Of a stretch of 64,000 nucleotides of DNA, positions 34,710 through 48,500 are shown one piece after another. Made by a program: the position numbers and the translations under genes. The notes under the pieces are model-generated. The model had not been told where the DNA came from. It saw nothing but the letters and a program-made list of their open reading frames with translations, and made no database searches. Every line of letters starts with the position of its first letter. Position 1 is the stretch's first letter. The stretch is from Phoronis australis (Eukaryota > Phoronida > Phoronidae). The stretch covers positions 715,620-779,619 of the forward strand of contig NMRA01000166.1 in NCBI GenBank assembly GCA_002633005.1, written 5' to 3'.

Positions 34710-35930
34710 AAAAGAAAATTAGTGAGAAGAAAAAGACACAAACACGCTGAAGATTATGGGAGTTAAATGGAATCTCCATATTGGACCGTCTCGTGCAACT
34801 AGGCAATGGACCAAAATAAATTCAACCAAACAAGTACCTCATTATGTGTTCAACAGGTAATGCAACTACATTTTCCTTACACCTCTTGGTATAATTTATA
34901 GGAAGGTCCCTGAGGAGGATTTACGCAGCCATCAAATTCTTTTCAGGCTATCCTCACAGTAAGGTGCTAAAAAAATCCTAATCCGTGAGGGAGAAAGGTC
35001 CAGAGCAGTAACGTTTTCCTCCCTTCCAGTCGCCCTACTCAGGTGTGAAACGCATCGTGAGACCTCATCTTTTTTGCATGAACTCATGCGATGATTCTGT
35101 ACAATTTTCTGTCAATGCTAATTGTTCTTACGAGGGAACAGGTCACTTCGTACCCAAGAATCAACTCGTACCAATATCAATTCACAAAACTAATTTATTT
35201 TGGTAAGTAATGATCGAAATAAAAACATCAGTTTATGTTGACAAAAAGTGGTCACGTGTTACCCACTATTTAGTAAAATAAAGTGGTTATAAACCGCCTT
35301 GCGTCGCAAAAAAACAAAATTTTATTTTGACCTTTATGAAATTGTCCCAAATTGTCCTTTAGTCAAATTAGCGGTTGGGTTGTCACCGCTTTGGTGACAG
35401 AGGCGTAGTCTCAAAAAATAACGAACTGTCAGTAGCACTCAGCTCATTGCAAGACCAATAATCACTTCTCATCTGACCGAGAAACAAGTGGAGACTACTT
35501 TTACAGCGGTGAGTGGTCTACATGTCAATTAACAGCTCATTTCTTGAAGGGAACTCCCATTTATAGCCGCTTTGAAATGAGTCAAATTGAATGTGTCCTG
35601 GGTAAGAATTGACTGGAGTCTTTTTTAAAATTATTTTCAACAAACAGAAATTTCAGCATTGTGGAGTATTGCGTAAAGTTTAGAACCTCAAACTCGACAG
35701 TTAATTTTGGCGAATTTTCTAAATTCTTTACACAATTAGAAAATCGCTGGCATTTCAAAATAAACTGCGTCCTTCTTTTAGAACAATGTCAATCATTCCG
35801 TTTACTGAGCATAATGTTTGCATGTCCCTTGATGACGACTAGAACTCAGGACTCTGGTGTTGTGTTGGTTTAACGTGGGGCGTTGGAATGCGCCCACGAA
35901 TGCACCGCAAACGGCGTTTTTCTAGGGTTG
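34710..35930. other. Gene-free stretch, no recognised feature
   Basis: No coding similarity or clear repeat was found. Short open frames only. Confidence 0.4.
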
Positions 35931-36345
35931 TTTATTTTATCATAAAAATTGCCACTAAAGGATGCAAAATACGTCGAATCCATCCAAAAGCTGGTATGTG
36001 TCATCAAAGCTATTTGCCAAATTTCATACAAATTTGACAAGGTTTGCCTGAGAAACCAAGGAAAATGGAAAAAATGAAATTGCCACTAGGAGGCTATGGG
36101 CGCAAAACGTAACTCACTAGGAGGCGCCACAGTAGTTGAAGTCATCGAAAAATCATTGTCAATCGTCCTCTTCACACTAAAAATATATATGTCAATTTTC
36201 ACAAACATCCTTAGAATGAGAGTGGTTTGGCTGATAGAGGACTGCTTGCCAAAAACAGACTAAAAACAGAAAAAATGTCCACTAGATGGCGCAAAATATG
36301 TCGAACCCAACAGGAACCTGTCATGGTTTCAATAGAAAGCTACTT
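35930..36345 (+). repeat. 'CCACTAG' repeat family, copy
   Basis: Contains ATAAAAATTGCCACTAAAGGATGCAAAATACGTCG-type blocks, GCCAAATTTCATAC, and GGAGGCGCCACAGTAGTTGAAGTCATCG as in 55-58 kb, ending CCACTAGATGGCGCAAAATATG. Confidence 0.65.
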
Positions 36346-36348
36346 ACC

Positions 36349-36440
36349 ATGCGCGCACCCAGAGGGGCTCCAATGAGCCCCCCCCCATTTGGCGAAGTGG
36401 GCAAAAAGGTCAGCCCCAGAGAAACAAAAACTACGAGTAA
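36349..36440. mobile_element. Second copy of the CATGCGCGCACCCAG MITE, partial
   Basis: Starts with the same TIR. CCCATTTGGCGAAGTGGGCAAAAAGGTC matches the complement of 33310-33338. The far TIR is not found before the assembly gap. Confidence 0.6.
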
Positions 36441-36585
36441 ATGGACAACAGTCCACATGAATTCGGCGCCAATGCGGCAATTCATAGGTCTGAACATAGT
36501 ACCTCGTTTATTTATTTTTTATTTTTTCAGTCCCGTTCTATATCTTTTCACTAACAGGTAAGCAAACCAAAAAGTCGAGCCCCCC

Positions 36586-36826
36586 NNNNNNNNNNNNNNN
36601 NNNNNNNNNNNNNNNNNNNNNNNNNNNNNNNNNNNNNNNNNNNNNNNNNNNNNNNNNNNNNNNNNNNNNNNNNNNNNNNNNNNNNNNNNNNNNNNNNNNN
36701 NNNNNNNNNNNNNNNNNNNNNNNNNNNNNNNNNNNNNNNNNNNNNNNNNNNNNNNNNNNNNNNNNNNNNNNNNNNNNNNNNNNNNNNNNNNNNNNNNNNN
36801 NNNNNNNNNNNNNNNNNNNNNNNNNN
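36586..36826. other. Assembly gap (N run)
   Basis: 241 consecutive N. The open frames that cross it are meaningless. Confidence 1.
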
Positions 36827-37135
36827 AAGGAGCCCTAGTTCCGACCTCAACACCTACCGTCTGTCTACCTGCAATAAGCACACTGCCGTCTTCTATACTG
36901 GGAATTTCCGCAGAAAGGCTCACCCGATGAAACGCTCATGCCCATAGGCATTTATTTGATATTAGTACTTCGGGTTTCAAGCGTTCAGACATTGGGACTT
37001 TTATTTTGAAAATTGCCAGAGATGCAAATAGGTCCTGGGATGCTTCGTCTAGGTTTGAAGTAGTTCATGATGAACGGATCAAATTTAGTTACGCATGTAA
37101 GTCTTTTGAATGGACTTGGCAACCTCAAGGGTCTT

Positions 37136-37337
37136 AGTGTCAACTAAGCTGCGAAACGAGATGCTGACAGTTGTAGAGGCTTACAAGCTCATTGACACAG
37201 CAGTTGACGAAGTGCAAGCGTTGGGAACAAACATCGAAGATATGTGGGTAGAATGGTTCCAAGACGAGCAAATCATTGGATCCGATATACAAATTTCTCG
37301 GCAGTCTAGACAACAGAAGAATAGGACTAACGTATGA
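37136..37337 (+). pseudogene. hAT/ZMYM1-like transposase fragment
   Basis: The frame reads LRNEMLTVVEAYKLIDTAVDEVQAL, then MWVEWFQDE, and ends RQQKNRTNV. This pattern, with a helix, a loop and an R(Q)QxNRxNV tail, is characteristic of the mid region of hAT-type transposases annotated as ZMYM1-like. Only about 65 residues remain, without the catalytic or dimerisation regions. Confidence 0.5.
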
Positions 37338-37395
37338 GTAAGCACTGGGGATTAAAATTTTAGAGAGAAGTTTTCAATTCAAATTTTTTTGCATA

Positions 37396-37652
37396 GTACA
37401 CTTTAGGTCTCGCGACGGACCAGGTCAGTTGAGTTTCAGTGTACTTCTGGTCCCTCGGCGAACTAGTCTTGTGATTTTTTTTACCAAAGTGTGCTTTGTA
37501 AAACTATTTATCTCAGCCAGTACTGTTTGGTCCCGCGACAGATCGACTATTTGTATAGGGATAATAAGCACAGGTGTACTCTTGGTCTCGTGACGGACCA
37601 GGTCAGCTTTTTGTGTACTCTCATTGTACATCTGGTCCCTCTGCAAACTAGT
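37396..37652 (+). repeat. Imperfect direct repeat of about 75 bp, period about 182 bp
   Basis: GTCTCGCGACGGACCAGGTCAG...CTGGTCCCTCGGCGAACTAGTC (37406-37470) recurs as GTCTCGTGACGGACCAGGTCAG...CTGGTCCCTCTGCAAACTAGTC at 37588-37652. A weaker GGTCCCGCGACAGATC lies between them. Its type is unknown. Confidence 0.6.
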
Positions 37653-38206
37653 CCAATGTATCTTTTCACCACTGTGCACAGGGTGTTTTGGTTTCGTGAA
37701 ACTGTTTTCAGGTGATTTGTTTCCTGATAGATTTGACGTTTTTCAATTGTTGTCAACGTGATCCAGCTTAATAAAGTGATACCTAATTATTTATTGTCGC
37801 TTTTGATAATAGACTATGAATTGAGAGCACCATCGTTCGCTATTTTTTCTCGTAACGAGACAGAACACGTGTTTATTTCCTGACTAACAGTACAGGTCTT
37901 CGTTCTTAAACAACTTGAGGCTGCTGTTACGCGATCATCTGATATTCAAGTTTTTACGCCCCGTCGGTGCTCCTTAATCATGCTCTTGAATATTTGGAAA
38001 TTGTCTTAACCCCTGTATACACACCACACTTTTTCGTATACGACTTTTCGTATGCTAAAAAGGTGTGTGTAAGCAGATGTTCCAACAAAAATTTTTGCTG
38101 GTGGCGAGACTCATACCCAGATGTGCACAATATGGTTTCACGAAACTTATGTGCCAAGTTCATGTGACGAAATCGAAAAGGGTCTTTAATTATCTTAAGA
38201 AAAACT

Positions 38207-38399
38207 CCAGACATGTTAAGTGCCAGAAACCTTACAGGATGCATGGAAATTTCACTATTTGGCTAAAAAAACAAAAAAATATCTTACACGGGTGGGGAAG
38301 CCCCCCTCCCGACCTCCCCCCTCTCGGCGCCACGCGCCTAGGATTCGACCTTGGCGGGAATCCTAAACCCCTCTTGCTGAAAACGTAGATCCGCCACTG
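38207..38399 (+). mobile_element. Copy of the GCCACTG-ended MITE
   Basis: Same sequence as 30511-30676: ACATGTTAAGTGCCAGAAAC, TCTCGGCGCCACGCGCCT, GGATTCGACCTTGGCGGGAAT and GAAAACGTAGATCCGCCACTGG. Confidence 0.65.
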
Positions 38400-38780
38400 G
38401 TTTGGTTGACAGGGGGGCAGACGCCAAAAACAGTCTCGAAAACAGTAAAAATGGCCACTAGGTGGTGCAAAGTATCTCAAATCCATCCGAAAACGGGTGC
38501 ATACTGCACGGTCATCTCACTAACATATGCCTAAGTGCCAAATTTTATGAAATTCCGTTGAGGACCTCCGAAGATACAGAGGTAAACGTAAAAAAACTAA
38601 AATTGCCACTAGAGGGCACATCAGTAGTAGGAGAGGTCTGAAATTCTTAGTCATCCGTTGTCAGCTTCATAGGAACACATCTGCCAAATCTCACCAAGAT
38701 CCCGTGAGGATTTAGGAGCTGCGGACGGCCGACGACAGACACCCAGACAGAGCTGACGGCTATATGCATCCACATATAAG
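38397..38780 (+). repeat. 'CCACTAG' repeat family, copy adjacent to the MITE
   Basis: Contains TTTGGTTGACAGGGGGGCAGACGCCAA, AAAAATGGCCACTAGGTGGTGC, 'AAATTGCCACTAGAGGGCAC' and CATAGGAACACATCTGCCAAATC in the order seen at 57-58 kb. Confidence 0.7.
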
Positions 38781-39043
38781 AGGGAGTTTGAAACGGGATG
38801 GTCAGCAATTCCAGTAAATCAATAAACCAGAAGCTTGACTCAGTTTCAGCTAATGAGCCTTCATCATCTTGGCTGATAGAAACAAGTATGGGTTGATTTT
38901 GTCTGAATGAATATATGGTTTGTATTAGACCCACCTTGTACCAGCAGCGTGATTTCTTTTGAGTAGCCTAGCTTTCGAATCCACTTTAGATTCTTTTTCG
39001 GGTTGACTGATAGGAAACTATCAACACACACAATATTATGAAC

Positions 39044-39049
39044 TTTATT
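39044..39049 (-). terminator. Poly(A) signal of ZMPSTE24
   Basis: AATAAA on the minus strand, about 320 bp after the stop codon at 39370-39372. It is the first such signal downstream. Confidence 0.5.
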
Positions 39050-39369
39050 GAGAAATGTGAATATACACTTGCACATTGATATCCTTTCAGTCAAGGCAGA
39101 ATTATTTCAAACTTGAAATTATGATGTTGCATGATGCACCCAACACGTAGTGCACAGGAACCTGACAATGTTAAATCTTCCTGGGAATACAGATCTGTTT
39201 ATAACAGCATATCCATTTGCATTCACTATTTCCACCTGGATGCATTCAACAGTCTTGTTGGATAATGGTCTTGATTAAAGACATCAAAAGGTCAGGTAAC
39301 TGACAGGTGGTGCATGAGATGGGAATCAAGCTGACATTTGCTGTTTTATCAGTGCCAATGACTTTTGAG

Positions 39370-39588
39370 TTAGTCCTCCTTTTCGAGGGCCTTCAGTCTC
39401 TCTAGTAGCGGAGGGTGTGAGTAGTTCCAGGCTGAATACAACCAATCAGCGACGGGAAAGCCAAGATTGTCCTTATTTAGCTTAATGAGCGAAGACTTGA
39501 GCTCGGCACCACGATGGAGGGCACGGGCAAAAGAATCGGCCTGGAACTCGAAGAACCGGCTCAGAGCCGTCATCAGGAAGGACAGCAG
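39370..39588 (-). CDS. ZMPSTE24: ZMPSTE24 exon 10 (residues 399-470)
   Basis: Encodes [18 protein letters not shown] with the third zinc ligand Glu412, [19 protein letters not shown], and [15 protein letters not shown] before TAA. The human C-terminal ER-type tail is shortened here. Confidence 0.97.
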   Translation of the reverse strand: MLSFLMTALSRFFEFQADSFARALHRGAELKSSLIKLNKDNLGFPVADWLYSAWNYSHPPLLERLKALEKED

Positions 39589-42500
39589 CTGAAACGAAAA
39601 GGCATCAAAGAATTTGGGGAAAGAATAGGCCCATTTTAAATGTTTGCTCTAGTTTAACTTTGCGCTACTTGTGAGTTTTCAATAACAGAAATATGAAGTA
39701 AGGTCAAGGCACAATATGAAATCGATGGACGACATCAGTAAAATTAAGCAACACGTCAACAACATTTTGCTCATAAGAAATACATGTGGAACACAAAGAC
39801 AGACTATTAGCAAAAGTCATTAGTTTGACCTTCCCTCCAAATGACCTTGCATCAATATAAACTAATGATGTTGATGCAAAAACAACGATAACCAGTCATA
39901 TTTCTAAAATATTGATTTCTACAGTGATTATTACATTTCTGTAGAAAACAGAATGTCGCAAGCTAACGAAATTTTAACCTAGATGGAAAGGCACTCTGGA
40001 GCACGGTTACAAAAACATACAATATTACTGTGATTACAGCTCAAAGAGGTGATTAATCCAAGATTCTATTTTTTGCTTTTAGTGTCTTTCCATGACCCTG
40101 CTGTGGTTGCCATGGTATATCAGAAGCATAATCGCTACAACTTCAGCCTGGGATAATGAAACTGCTTTTAGTACCAAAGCTCAGTTTGCTTGCAATGACA
40201 AAAAATCCAGCACTTAGCAACTTTCTAACCAGCATGAAATCCATCTGGTAAATTCTGCTGAAATGACCCAGTAGTTATGGCTAACTTTCAGTAGATACAA
40301 ACCTCATTGTAAGGTGAGAAAATAAACTGGAATATGATGAGGATGCCTATGAGAGTGGGCTGGCTGGTGAACCCGAACGCTTCGTAAAGCACTGTCTTGT
40401 TCATTAGATAAGCAAAGACCATGAAACAGAGGAATGTGTTAACCTGGAAAAACAGTTGAGTAAAGCAAAAATTAGATCAAAACATTCAATACTTGCTGTT
40501 GTGCAAAACAGTATATCCCAGTGTAATAGCAATAGTACCGAAACACCACTACATGTAACAGTAAACAAAACACTTTAGAAATAGGATTCAAAATTGCACT
40601 CATGTCACTTCAAATACACCCATGATTTATAACCATTAGCTGGTACTGTCCTGTACTTTTTTATGTCATTTACGACATTACCAATCTGGACAGGGAAACA
40701 GTGTTCTCCCTGAAAAGCAACAACTTTACCAAGGGGCTTGAAAACAATAGCTCATCACAACAGGAAGTTGAATCCACCTCACAACTTTGGCGAGAACTTT
40801 CCTAAGAGGCGTGGGGAAAATTAGGCTTAAGACAGGGACTTGAACTTTGACTAAGGATGGACAAGGGCTTTGGGAAGATGAGGGCTTTGGGAACAACAGC
40901 TTGATAAGATGGGGAATTTAACTACTAACAATGACTATGGGAACAATAGCTTGTCAAGTCAAGGAGTTGAGCTTTGACACGGGCTTTGGGAAGACAAGGG
41001 CTTTGGGAACAATAGCTTATCAAGACAGTGAATTGAACTTTGACAAGGGGTTGGGAAACAATAGCTTGTGGAATTGTGAATCTTGTTATTTCAGTCATTA
41101 TATCACTGGGTATACAGTAGAAATACAAATATGCGCAAACTACATTAAACAATCAAAAGCACTTACTTGGCCAATTACCAAATTCTTGAGATTGTGACTC
41201 AATTTCCAGTGGCCCAGCTCATGTGACAGTACTGCCAACACTTCTTCATTGGTACACCCTAACTTCTCAGTCTTTTTCTCAGCTGGAGAATCACCCTACG
41301 GGCAATGTGTATGGTCAGGCAATGGACAATTTCTTTTAAACACATTCAAGGAGTCTGATCTTGTGATTTCCATGCATATTCAATGACTATACGTTAGTCT
41401 TATTGGACACTTGCAAATTATCAATAGGACAAAAAGTTCCCTTGATGAATTCCCCAATGTCGTTGAAATTAGTTTAAAATAACCAATTTGAAAAATATTC
41501 TTCAAAATATTTGAATAATTTGTTTCGTGTTTCACATTCAACCATAAAGCAACTTTTAAGACATGCGTTCAATAATCTCTTTACTGCATTTTCTTGTGTT
41601 TCGTTTTCTTCATCTTGATCGTCTGCTGACTTAGTGCTGTTGTCTTCTGCTGTACCCTCCCGCTCTTTGATTGGTGTATAGTCAGCTAATAGGGTGTCAA
41701 ACAGCACGATGCGCTTGTTGTTGAAGAAACCGTAGAAGTAAGCATTGCTGTGAGAAGACCTCTTAGAACCTGAATTAAAGGACATTATGGGACTAATTCT
41801 CTACGCAGTTAGTAAGTACCACATGTAGCCATATCTTTAGAAATCTTTGTTTTGAGGACAGATCTCAAAGTTCTTGTTCTGCGAGTTCAGTGATTGGTGA
41901 TATGACTCGTCACCTTGAACTTGTTTTACTACAGTCGACATGACTTAATCAGGCCTGCCAGCAAGAGCTTTAAAAAGACTTATGAGCAGTGACCAGTAGA
42001 ACCTTTGGCAACAACTATTTGTGGTCATACTTTCATTTAAAGTCATATAAAACTTAGTCTTTGAAACTTCTGACTTTGCCTGGATTGCATATTAAAAGTA
42101 TTCTAAGAGTAGACACCAAATTAACGTTCCAAATTTCACAAGATCACAAAACTGACCAAATGGGGTGGGTCCACTTGATGGCTGCTACGACAGTTCAAAG
42201 GTGGAAATTTTGATGTGGTATAATTATCGCTGTATCTGGCTGTAAATTGCTTGCTTCTAGATTAGGCTCAGATGCAGTTTTAAATATACACAACATAGCA
42301 AACATTAGCTTAGAAATGGGTGTGGTTCTTAACTGCCGTTGTCCATAACAGGACATTTTACTTAGAACTCATTATGAAATGATTATTTTGGTAATGGTCT
42401 CATATTATTCATAACTTAAAATGCTAGGACATTGATTGTGTGTTCATACGCTATTCATATGGAGTTTTGCAAATCAACATAAACATGAAACAGTGTCAAA

Positions 42501-45500
42501 ATCCAACACCATATCTTGTCATAACACCAGCTTATAAATACAATTATAGTGAATTGTCAATGCTTACAATTTAGTTTTACATAAAAATCTATTTGTAAAA
42601 GCCCTATTATCATTCTGTTCAAAAATGATCAGAACCACTCACCATCCACTACATACAGCTTCTTCAGAGGAAAGTTGATGCTGGCAGCTAAAGTTTCAAT
42701 CTGTGTCCTCAGCTCACCCTCAGGAAGAGGGGTGAACTTGTCAAACAAGGGGGCAATGTAGTCAGCGTAGACAGTCACCAGTATCTGTGGTGGAATAGAA
42801 ATGATAAACTCAAGAACAACACCATAAGAATGATATGCAATGTAGTATGAATCAAATAAACCTGTGCACTTTACATGGAAATAAAGCCACTTATCAAATC
42901 ACACAACTAAGCCCATTTCATCAGGTCTTATTTTGTAAACTTGGGAAAATGCTAACAGGATGCAAAATCCTGTTCTGTTGATTTCACCATGGCAACTGAA
43001 AACTGATTATATCACCTATATTGCCAGTACTTCCCTTGAGAGATAAAATGATTATTCAGCAAAGACACTTCCTCAGGGAGTCACAAGATGGATTGTGTGT
43101 TTTGAGTTGGACGGCTTTCCCAATGAACTCTTCCAATGTCCAAGGTGCAATTTACACTAGCTTGTCAATTCATTGTAATTGATAACCTTATTGACATCCT
43201 GTCACATTTCATAAAATAACATTTTTAGAGTTAAAATAATATGCTTTTTGATACCTCCATGATTAAAAATTCTGAATTCACCTCTTGAAATGTTGAAAAA
43301 TTATTGATAACCACATGACTGATGTTTCTGTGAAAAAAGTAATTTTTACTTTGAACAAAAATTAAAGAACTTCAAATGCAGGTGACTTAGTGTTTGAACT
43401 ATATATTCTTACTGCCAAAACACAGATACTTTTGTCATAGGTTTTTGATTTACCTTAAAACAACAAATATATCAGAGACAGACATTAAAGTTCTTCTTCA
43501 AAAAAAGGTCTTAACTTTTCATTTTTGGCAGCCAACATCTCTGTTTTTCCGGGGGAAATTAAAAATCTGAGACAAGATTTCTTCAATCAAAGAGCACACT
43601 CAGCAAGTTTCTAGTCATGAGTACCTACAAGTAGTCCATGTGATTTTTGTTTGCAGACCAGTTTTTCCTATTTCACTATTATCTCAAATGGCTTATGTTC
43701 AATTCTTGTTTATTTATTAAACTTTTTCATTGTTCTTATCAAAAGTCAGTGAGATTAAACTTTAGCTAGCGTTGTACTATGTCTGCGAATAGAAGTATCA
43801 GAATGTATTGTATTGCATTGTTATGTGTGCTCACCAATGAAATGACAAACGTGAAGAGCCAAGCATAGATGAAGAAGTAGTCACCACCCCACTTGATAAC
43901 GTAGATAAGGCCAGCCACAATGGGAGCTGAGATCAGCATCATCACCACAAACTTCTTCAACGTGTCTTTTAGGAAAAAGCCCAGTGTCTGTGAAGATATA
44001 ACCAAAACATATAATAATTACTTAGACTTAAACTCATAATATACATAATAACCATAATAATGATAATGATAACACTCTATAATACACAGTGGCAATTGAC
44101 CTCCACAATAAAAGTAATCATAGTAATAACATAACAAAACATAACACTAACAATATAACACAGCAATTTCAAAACTAAAATTTTCACAACTGAGTTACAA
44201 CTGTGGTTCAAGATCATGTATTTGTTATATTTATAAAGTGCTTTGCACTGTAACCAGTGTCCAAACCAGCCAGCTGGCTATTTTTAGGTCAAGCTCAATA
44301 TTAACACCCTCAATTGTTTTAATCAAAAATTTAACAAACCAGTTTGATTTATATACCATGTATTATACATCAGTGTGAAGCTCATAAAATCAGCTTCATC
44401 TCTATCATATTAATCTGGAAGATAACTAAATTATATGCTGCTGATGACCAATGGAACACCGTAATGGTGTAAAATACAACAGTTTTCAATATTCTCATCT
44501 CATGCAATTTAAACACAAATAACCAAAACATATGACTATAAGTCAATTAAAACAAGGGTAGAAGTGTTCTGAAATCAGTATCAAGTGTCCATTTCAAACA
44601 CGAGGCCTCAGAACAACAGGTAAATCAAGTTAAGTTACCGGTGTGCAAGAAGACTGGAAAATCCCATGCTCAATATGGAATCCTAGACCAATATTGCTCA
44701 ATTAGCCAATCACAAACAGTCTTTCATGAATACTTGGGACCTTATGCCTTGTCTGAAGCAACCCAGCCTAACTAGGCCCTTTTAAATTATCTGATTGGCC
44801 CTTATTTTTTAATTGAGTTTGACCTACTTAGGTGAATGCTGGTCAGCCGGATACATCTGGCATTAGCCAGACAGGCTGGAATGTTGAGACCCGTATGAGC
44901 CTGGGCTTAGCAGCAGCAGGGTTTTAAGACAGGCCACAGTATTTCGTTATTTTACATTTCACCTATTTCAACCAGGTAAGATGCACAGACACAAAAATAA
45001 AGGCCAATTTAAAAATGAACGTTAACTTAGATGAGCCAGGCTACAGCTAACATCATATACTTAATGTCCCTTGAGTCTGGACATGTAAACAAAAATTTAC
45101 TAATTTACCAGAAACGAAATTTTAAACATTTTATTCAAACAACTTTTTTACTAACAAATGATGTATTCAATATGATTTCCATCATCGACCATACAAAGGA
45201 TTATGAGCTTTGGAAAAGTATACAAACTCAATGTTATACATCCTATCCAAATTGCATCAATATTAGAAAATTTCTTCCTCATGGCTTCAATCAAGTGTGT
45301 TGCATTCGTTCTGTGATTTCCAACACACTCTCCTTCAGCACGCTCCACAAACAGTAGTTAAAAGGCCAAGGTCAGGCAAAGGAGGTGACTGCAAAACTAT
45401 GCTTAACAGGATTAGACTTGAGGAACATCTTGATGTCTCATTGTAGACAACTAAATTTAGGGAAATTGCATGAAGGTAATTGTGGTAAGTCTGCTTGACT

Positions 45501-48500
45501 ACCGTACCTGTTTGTTGAAGCCGTGCCTCTCCTCAATAACAAATGTGCTGTACAAACTGAAGGGCAAGCCAGTCACAGTACTGTATACGGAAGCTAGGAC
45601 CACAAACACGACAGACTGAAGAATCTGAAAAGAAAGGGTAAAGTAGAAATGGAGAAATAATTTCACAAAGCCCAAGTCTAATAGGTTCAAACTTCCTACG
45701 CTTAGCAACTGAAAAACTAATGGAGCTATGAACTCGTGTTGATTTAGACAAGGAATAAAAATCTTAAAAAAGCCTTTTAAGATACTTGCCTCATACTCAG
45801 GACCATAGTCGTACTTAGCCAGCAAGTATCCAGACACTCTCCACAGCAAAGGGATACCATAAAACCACAGAATAAGCTATGAAGAAGAAAACTGGTGTTA
45901 ACATGCACTGAAAGCGTTCCATTTCCATACAATTAGGCGTATAAGCGCATAATAACAATTGACTTCTAACAATGTGATGACAGTTTTCAACTACGGCAAT
46001 CATATATGGAGAATTCAGGTGATTTCATCTATGGTGCAGCTGTCCTTTTTCAAATGCATTGTGGGATGGCTGCCGATTCATAAACATCTGGTGACAATGT
46101 GGACAAGTGGGGAATGTGCAATTTGATTGATAATCTCTGTTTTGGGTGGCATTTTAGGTAACTTCAGCAAGCTCTTGATGGCACATGCCTGGAGAATCTC
46201 TCACAGAAAGGATAATGTTGCAGTATGATTTGATGCATTTTGAGGCTCATTTTCAATCATTTCATTTAGTAAGCCTGTTGCACTTGAACTGTGAGCTCAA
46301 ACATCAAGGGCTGATTTCCATCATATTGCTTTCACACCAAGCTACCTGTAATGTCACCAGATGCTTACCAGCCAACTACTGCAGCATCGTAGATGAATTC
46401 CCCACAATGTCTGCCTCAATAAATATCTGGTAAATTGTACTAATACCCAGTCTTGACCTTTTATCTCACATTTAAACCAAAATTGTTTTTCTAGCTTGAA
46501 AAGTAAACATTTTGCAATAAAAAATGTTCCAACATGTCACTCTTGCGTGAGAAAGGAATATAAGTGGGATAGAAAACAACTTACAGTAGATTCCACCTGA
46601 GACCACAGCCCTGACCAAAATCCAAAGTTACTTTTGTCAAGCTGATACAGTCTTGCCTTGTTAAAGGTATCTTGATCCAAAACACCAGTCAACTCATTAG
46701 GAACCTCGGTGACAGTTTTCAACAGATAACGCTGTAAGTAAAAACACACGTTTGGCATAAACATGTAAACATAAAGAAATAGAGAAAGAAGTAACTCTTA
46801 TTGAGTATTGCACACCCAATGCAAAGCACAGGAATTTGATTCCTATACACCTGTATACTCATGGTGCTGTTGGAGTTCGGAGTCCTGTGACCACAGATAT
46901 CCCCATAAAAAGTTAATCATTTCAAAATACAGCAAATAATATTGAATGAAGAATACATATACCGGTATACACAGTGACAAATAATATTGAATGAAGAATA
47001 CATATACCGGTATACACAGTGACAAATAATATTGAATGAAGAATACATATACCGGTATACACAGTGACAAATAATATTGAATGAAGAATACATATACCGG
47101 TATACAAAGTGACAAATAATATTGAATGAAGAATACATATACCGGTATACACACTGACAAATAATCGACACATGCCATGACTCTGGAGACACTTTAATCA
47201 ACATAATTTGAACATATCCATGAAAATCTGTCGAGGTTCACTCGAGCTTCCCTTGCCAGGTGCCATTTTGAGGGAGTCACGCAAAATCACGAAGTTCATG
47301 AACAAAAAGTCCAAGAGACACAAATACTAAAAGTTCCTCCAAATATCCTCCCATGCTGCTTTTTTCAAGTGTCAACCACCAGTTCATTCACTCTGCACAG
47401 TCTCTTGTTTGACGTAACTCGCATGACGTTAATTGAAATACTGTGTGGTTATTGCGTAGTGAAAAAGTTAACGGCGACCAAAAAAGAAGTTGGAATTCTT
47501 CGCTAGTCATCTTAATTCTCACAGACATGCTCCATCCAGGATATGCATAGAACCAGAAAGGATCACTGCAGAAAGTAAGCAGTTTATAAGAGACAATTTT
47601 AAGTGTAAAATATATTTTTTGACGAGATGAAAACCTCTTATTCGATGACCGATATGGGCTATCACCAGATGAAAATACATGGGGATGACATTAATACCAA
47701 TACCACTGAGGAATGTTGAAGACCCTTTCCAGCAAGCCGAGGGGCTACGTCTTGCCTAATCCACGCATTGCTAGTAATTGATGTCAACAAAAAGAAGAAA
47801 GTCTTAAAGATTTCCTAGCTGCAAGTTTCATTTTTCATCAGTCTGCGTGTTAATAGATATGATTCTGTGAACACAGCGATAAGTGACAAAATTTAGCACT
47901 AATAATGAATTTCATCCATGTCTTGTCTTGTAAATCCCTGCAGTTATTTGACGCAGCACCGTTTTCAGATCTAGTATCTACGGACAGAAGTTCATGCAAG
48001 TACACAATCAAATCTTCAGTAATGATCCTATGCGGAACGATCACAGATGCAGGCAGAAAGCAAGAAAGCACTTGCATTTAGCAGTTATGTCTAGGGAAAA
48101 TTACGGCACAAAGGATGCAAGACATAGCAGAGCACAATAAGTTGAAAATAGATTTCAGGGTCACTGGGCATAATCCACAGCGTTATCATAACCTACAGCA
48201 CTAAAAAGAAAGTGAGAATCTCACTGGTTTCCAGTGAGATTCCAGTTAGATTCTCACTAAATCACCCATTACAGTTAGAAATGCCAGTGAGAATCCAGTG
48301 GGAATTGAACAGCTGAGCCAGTCAGTGAGAAATAGTGAGAAAATGTTATGTAACAATTAGAATCCAGTGAGAATTTTGGTCTTAGAAACATTTTGAGTGA
48401 GAAACCAGTGAGAATTTTGGTCTTAGGAATTTTCAGAGTGAGAATCCAGTGAGAATTTCAGACTTAGATAACTTCTGAGTGAGAATTGAGTGAGAACTTG

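Noticed and set aside
36519-36923. Open frames crossing 36586-36826
   Set aside because: They consist mostly of N.
45784-45790. Use of the GT in GCAA|GTATC as the exon 3 donor of ZMPSTE24
   Set aside because: It would add four bases and shift the frame into exon 4, whose frame is fixed by strong similarity to the family.
46843-47204. Regularly spaced repeats resembling a CRISPR array
   Set aside because: Units are contiguous 45-bp copies with no variable spacers, in an intron of an animal gene. It is a minisatellite.
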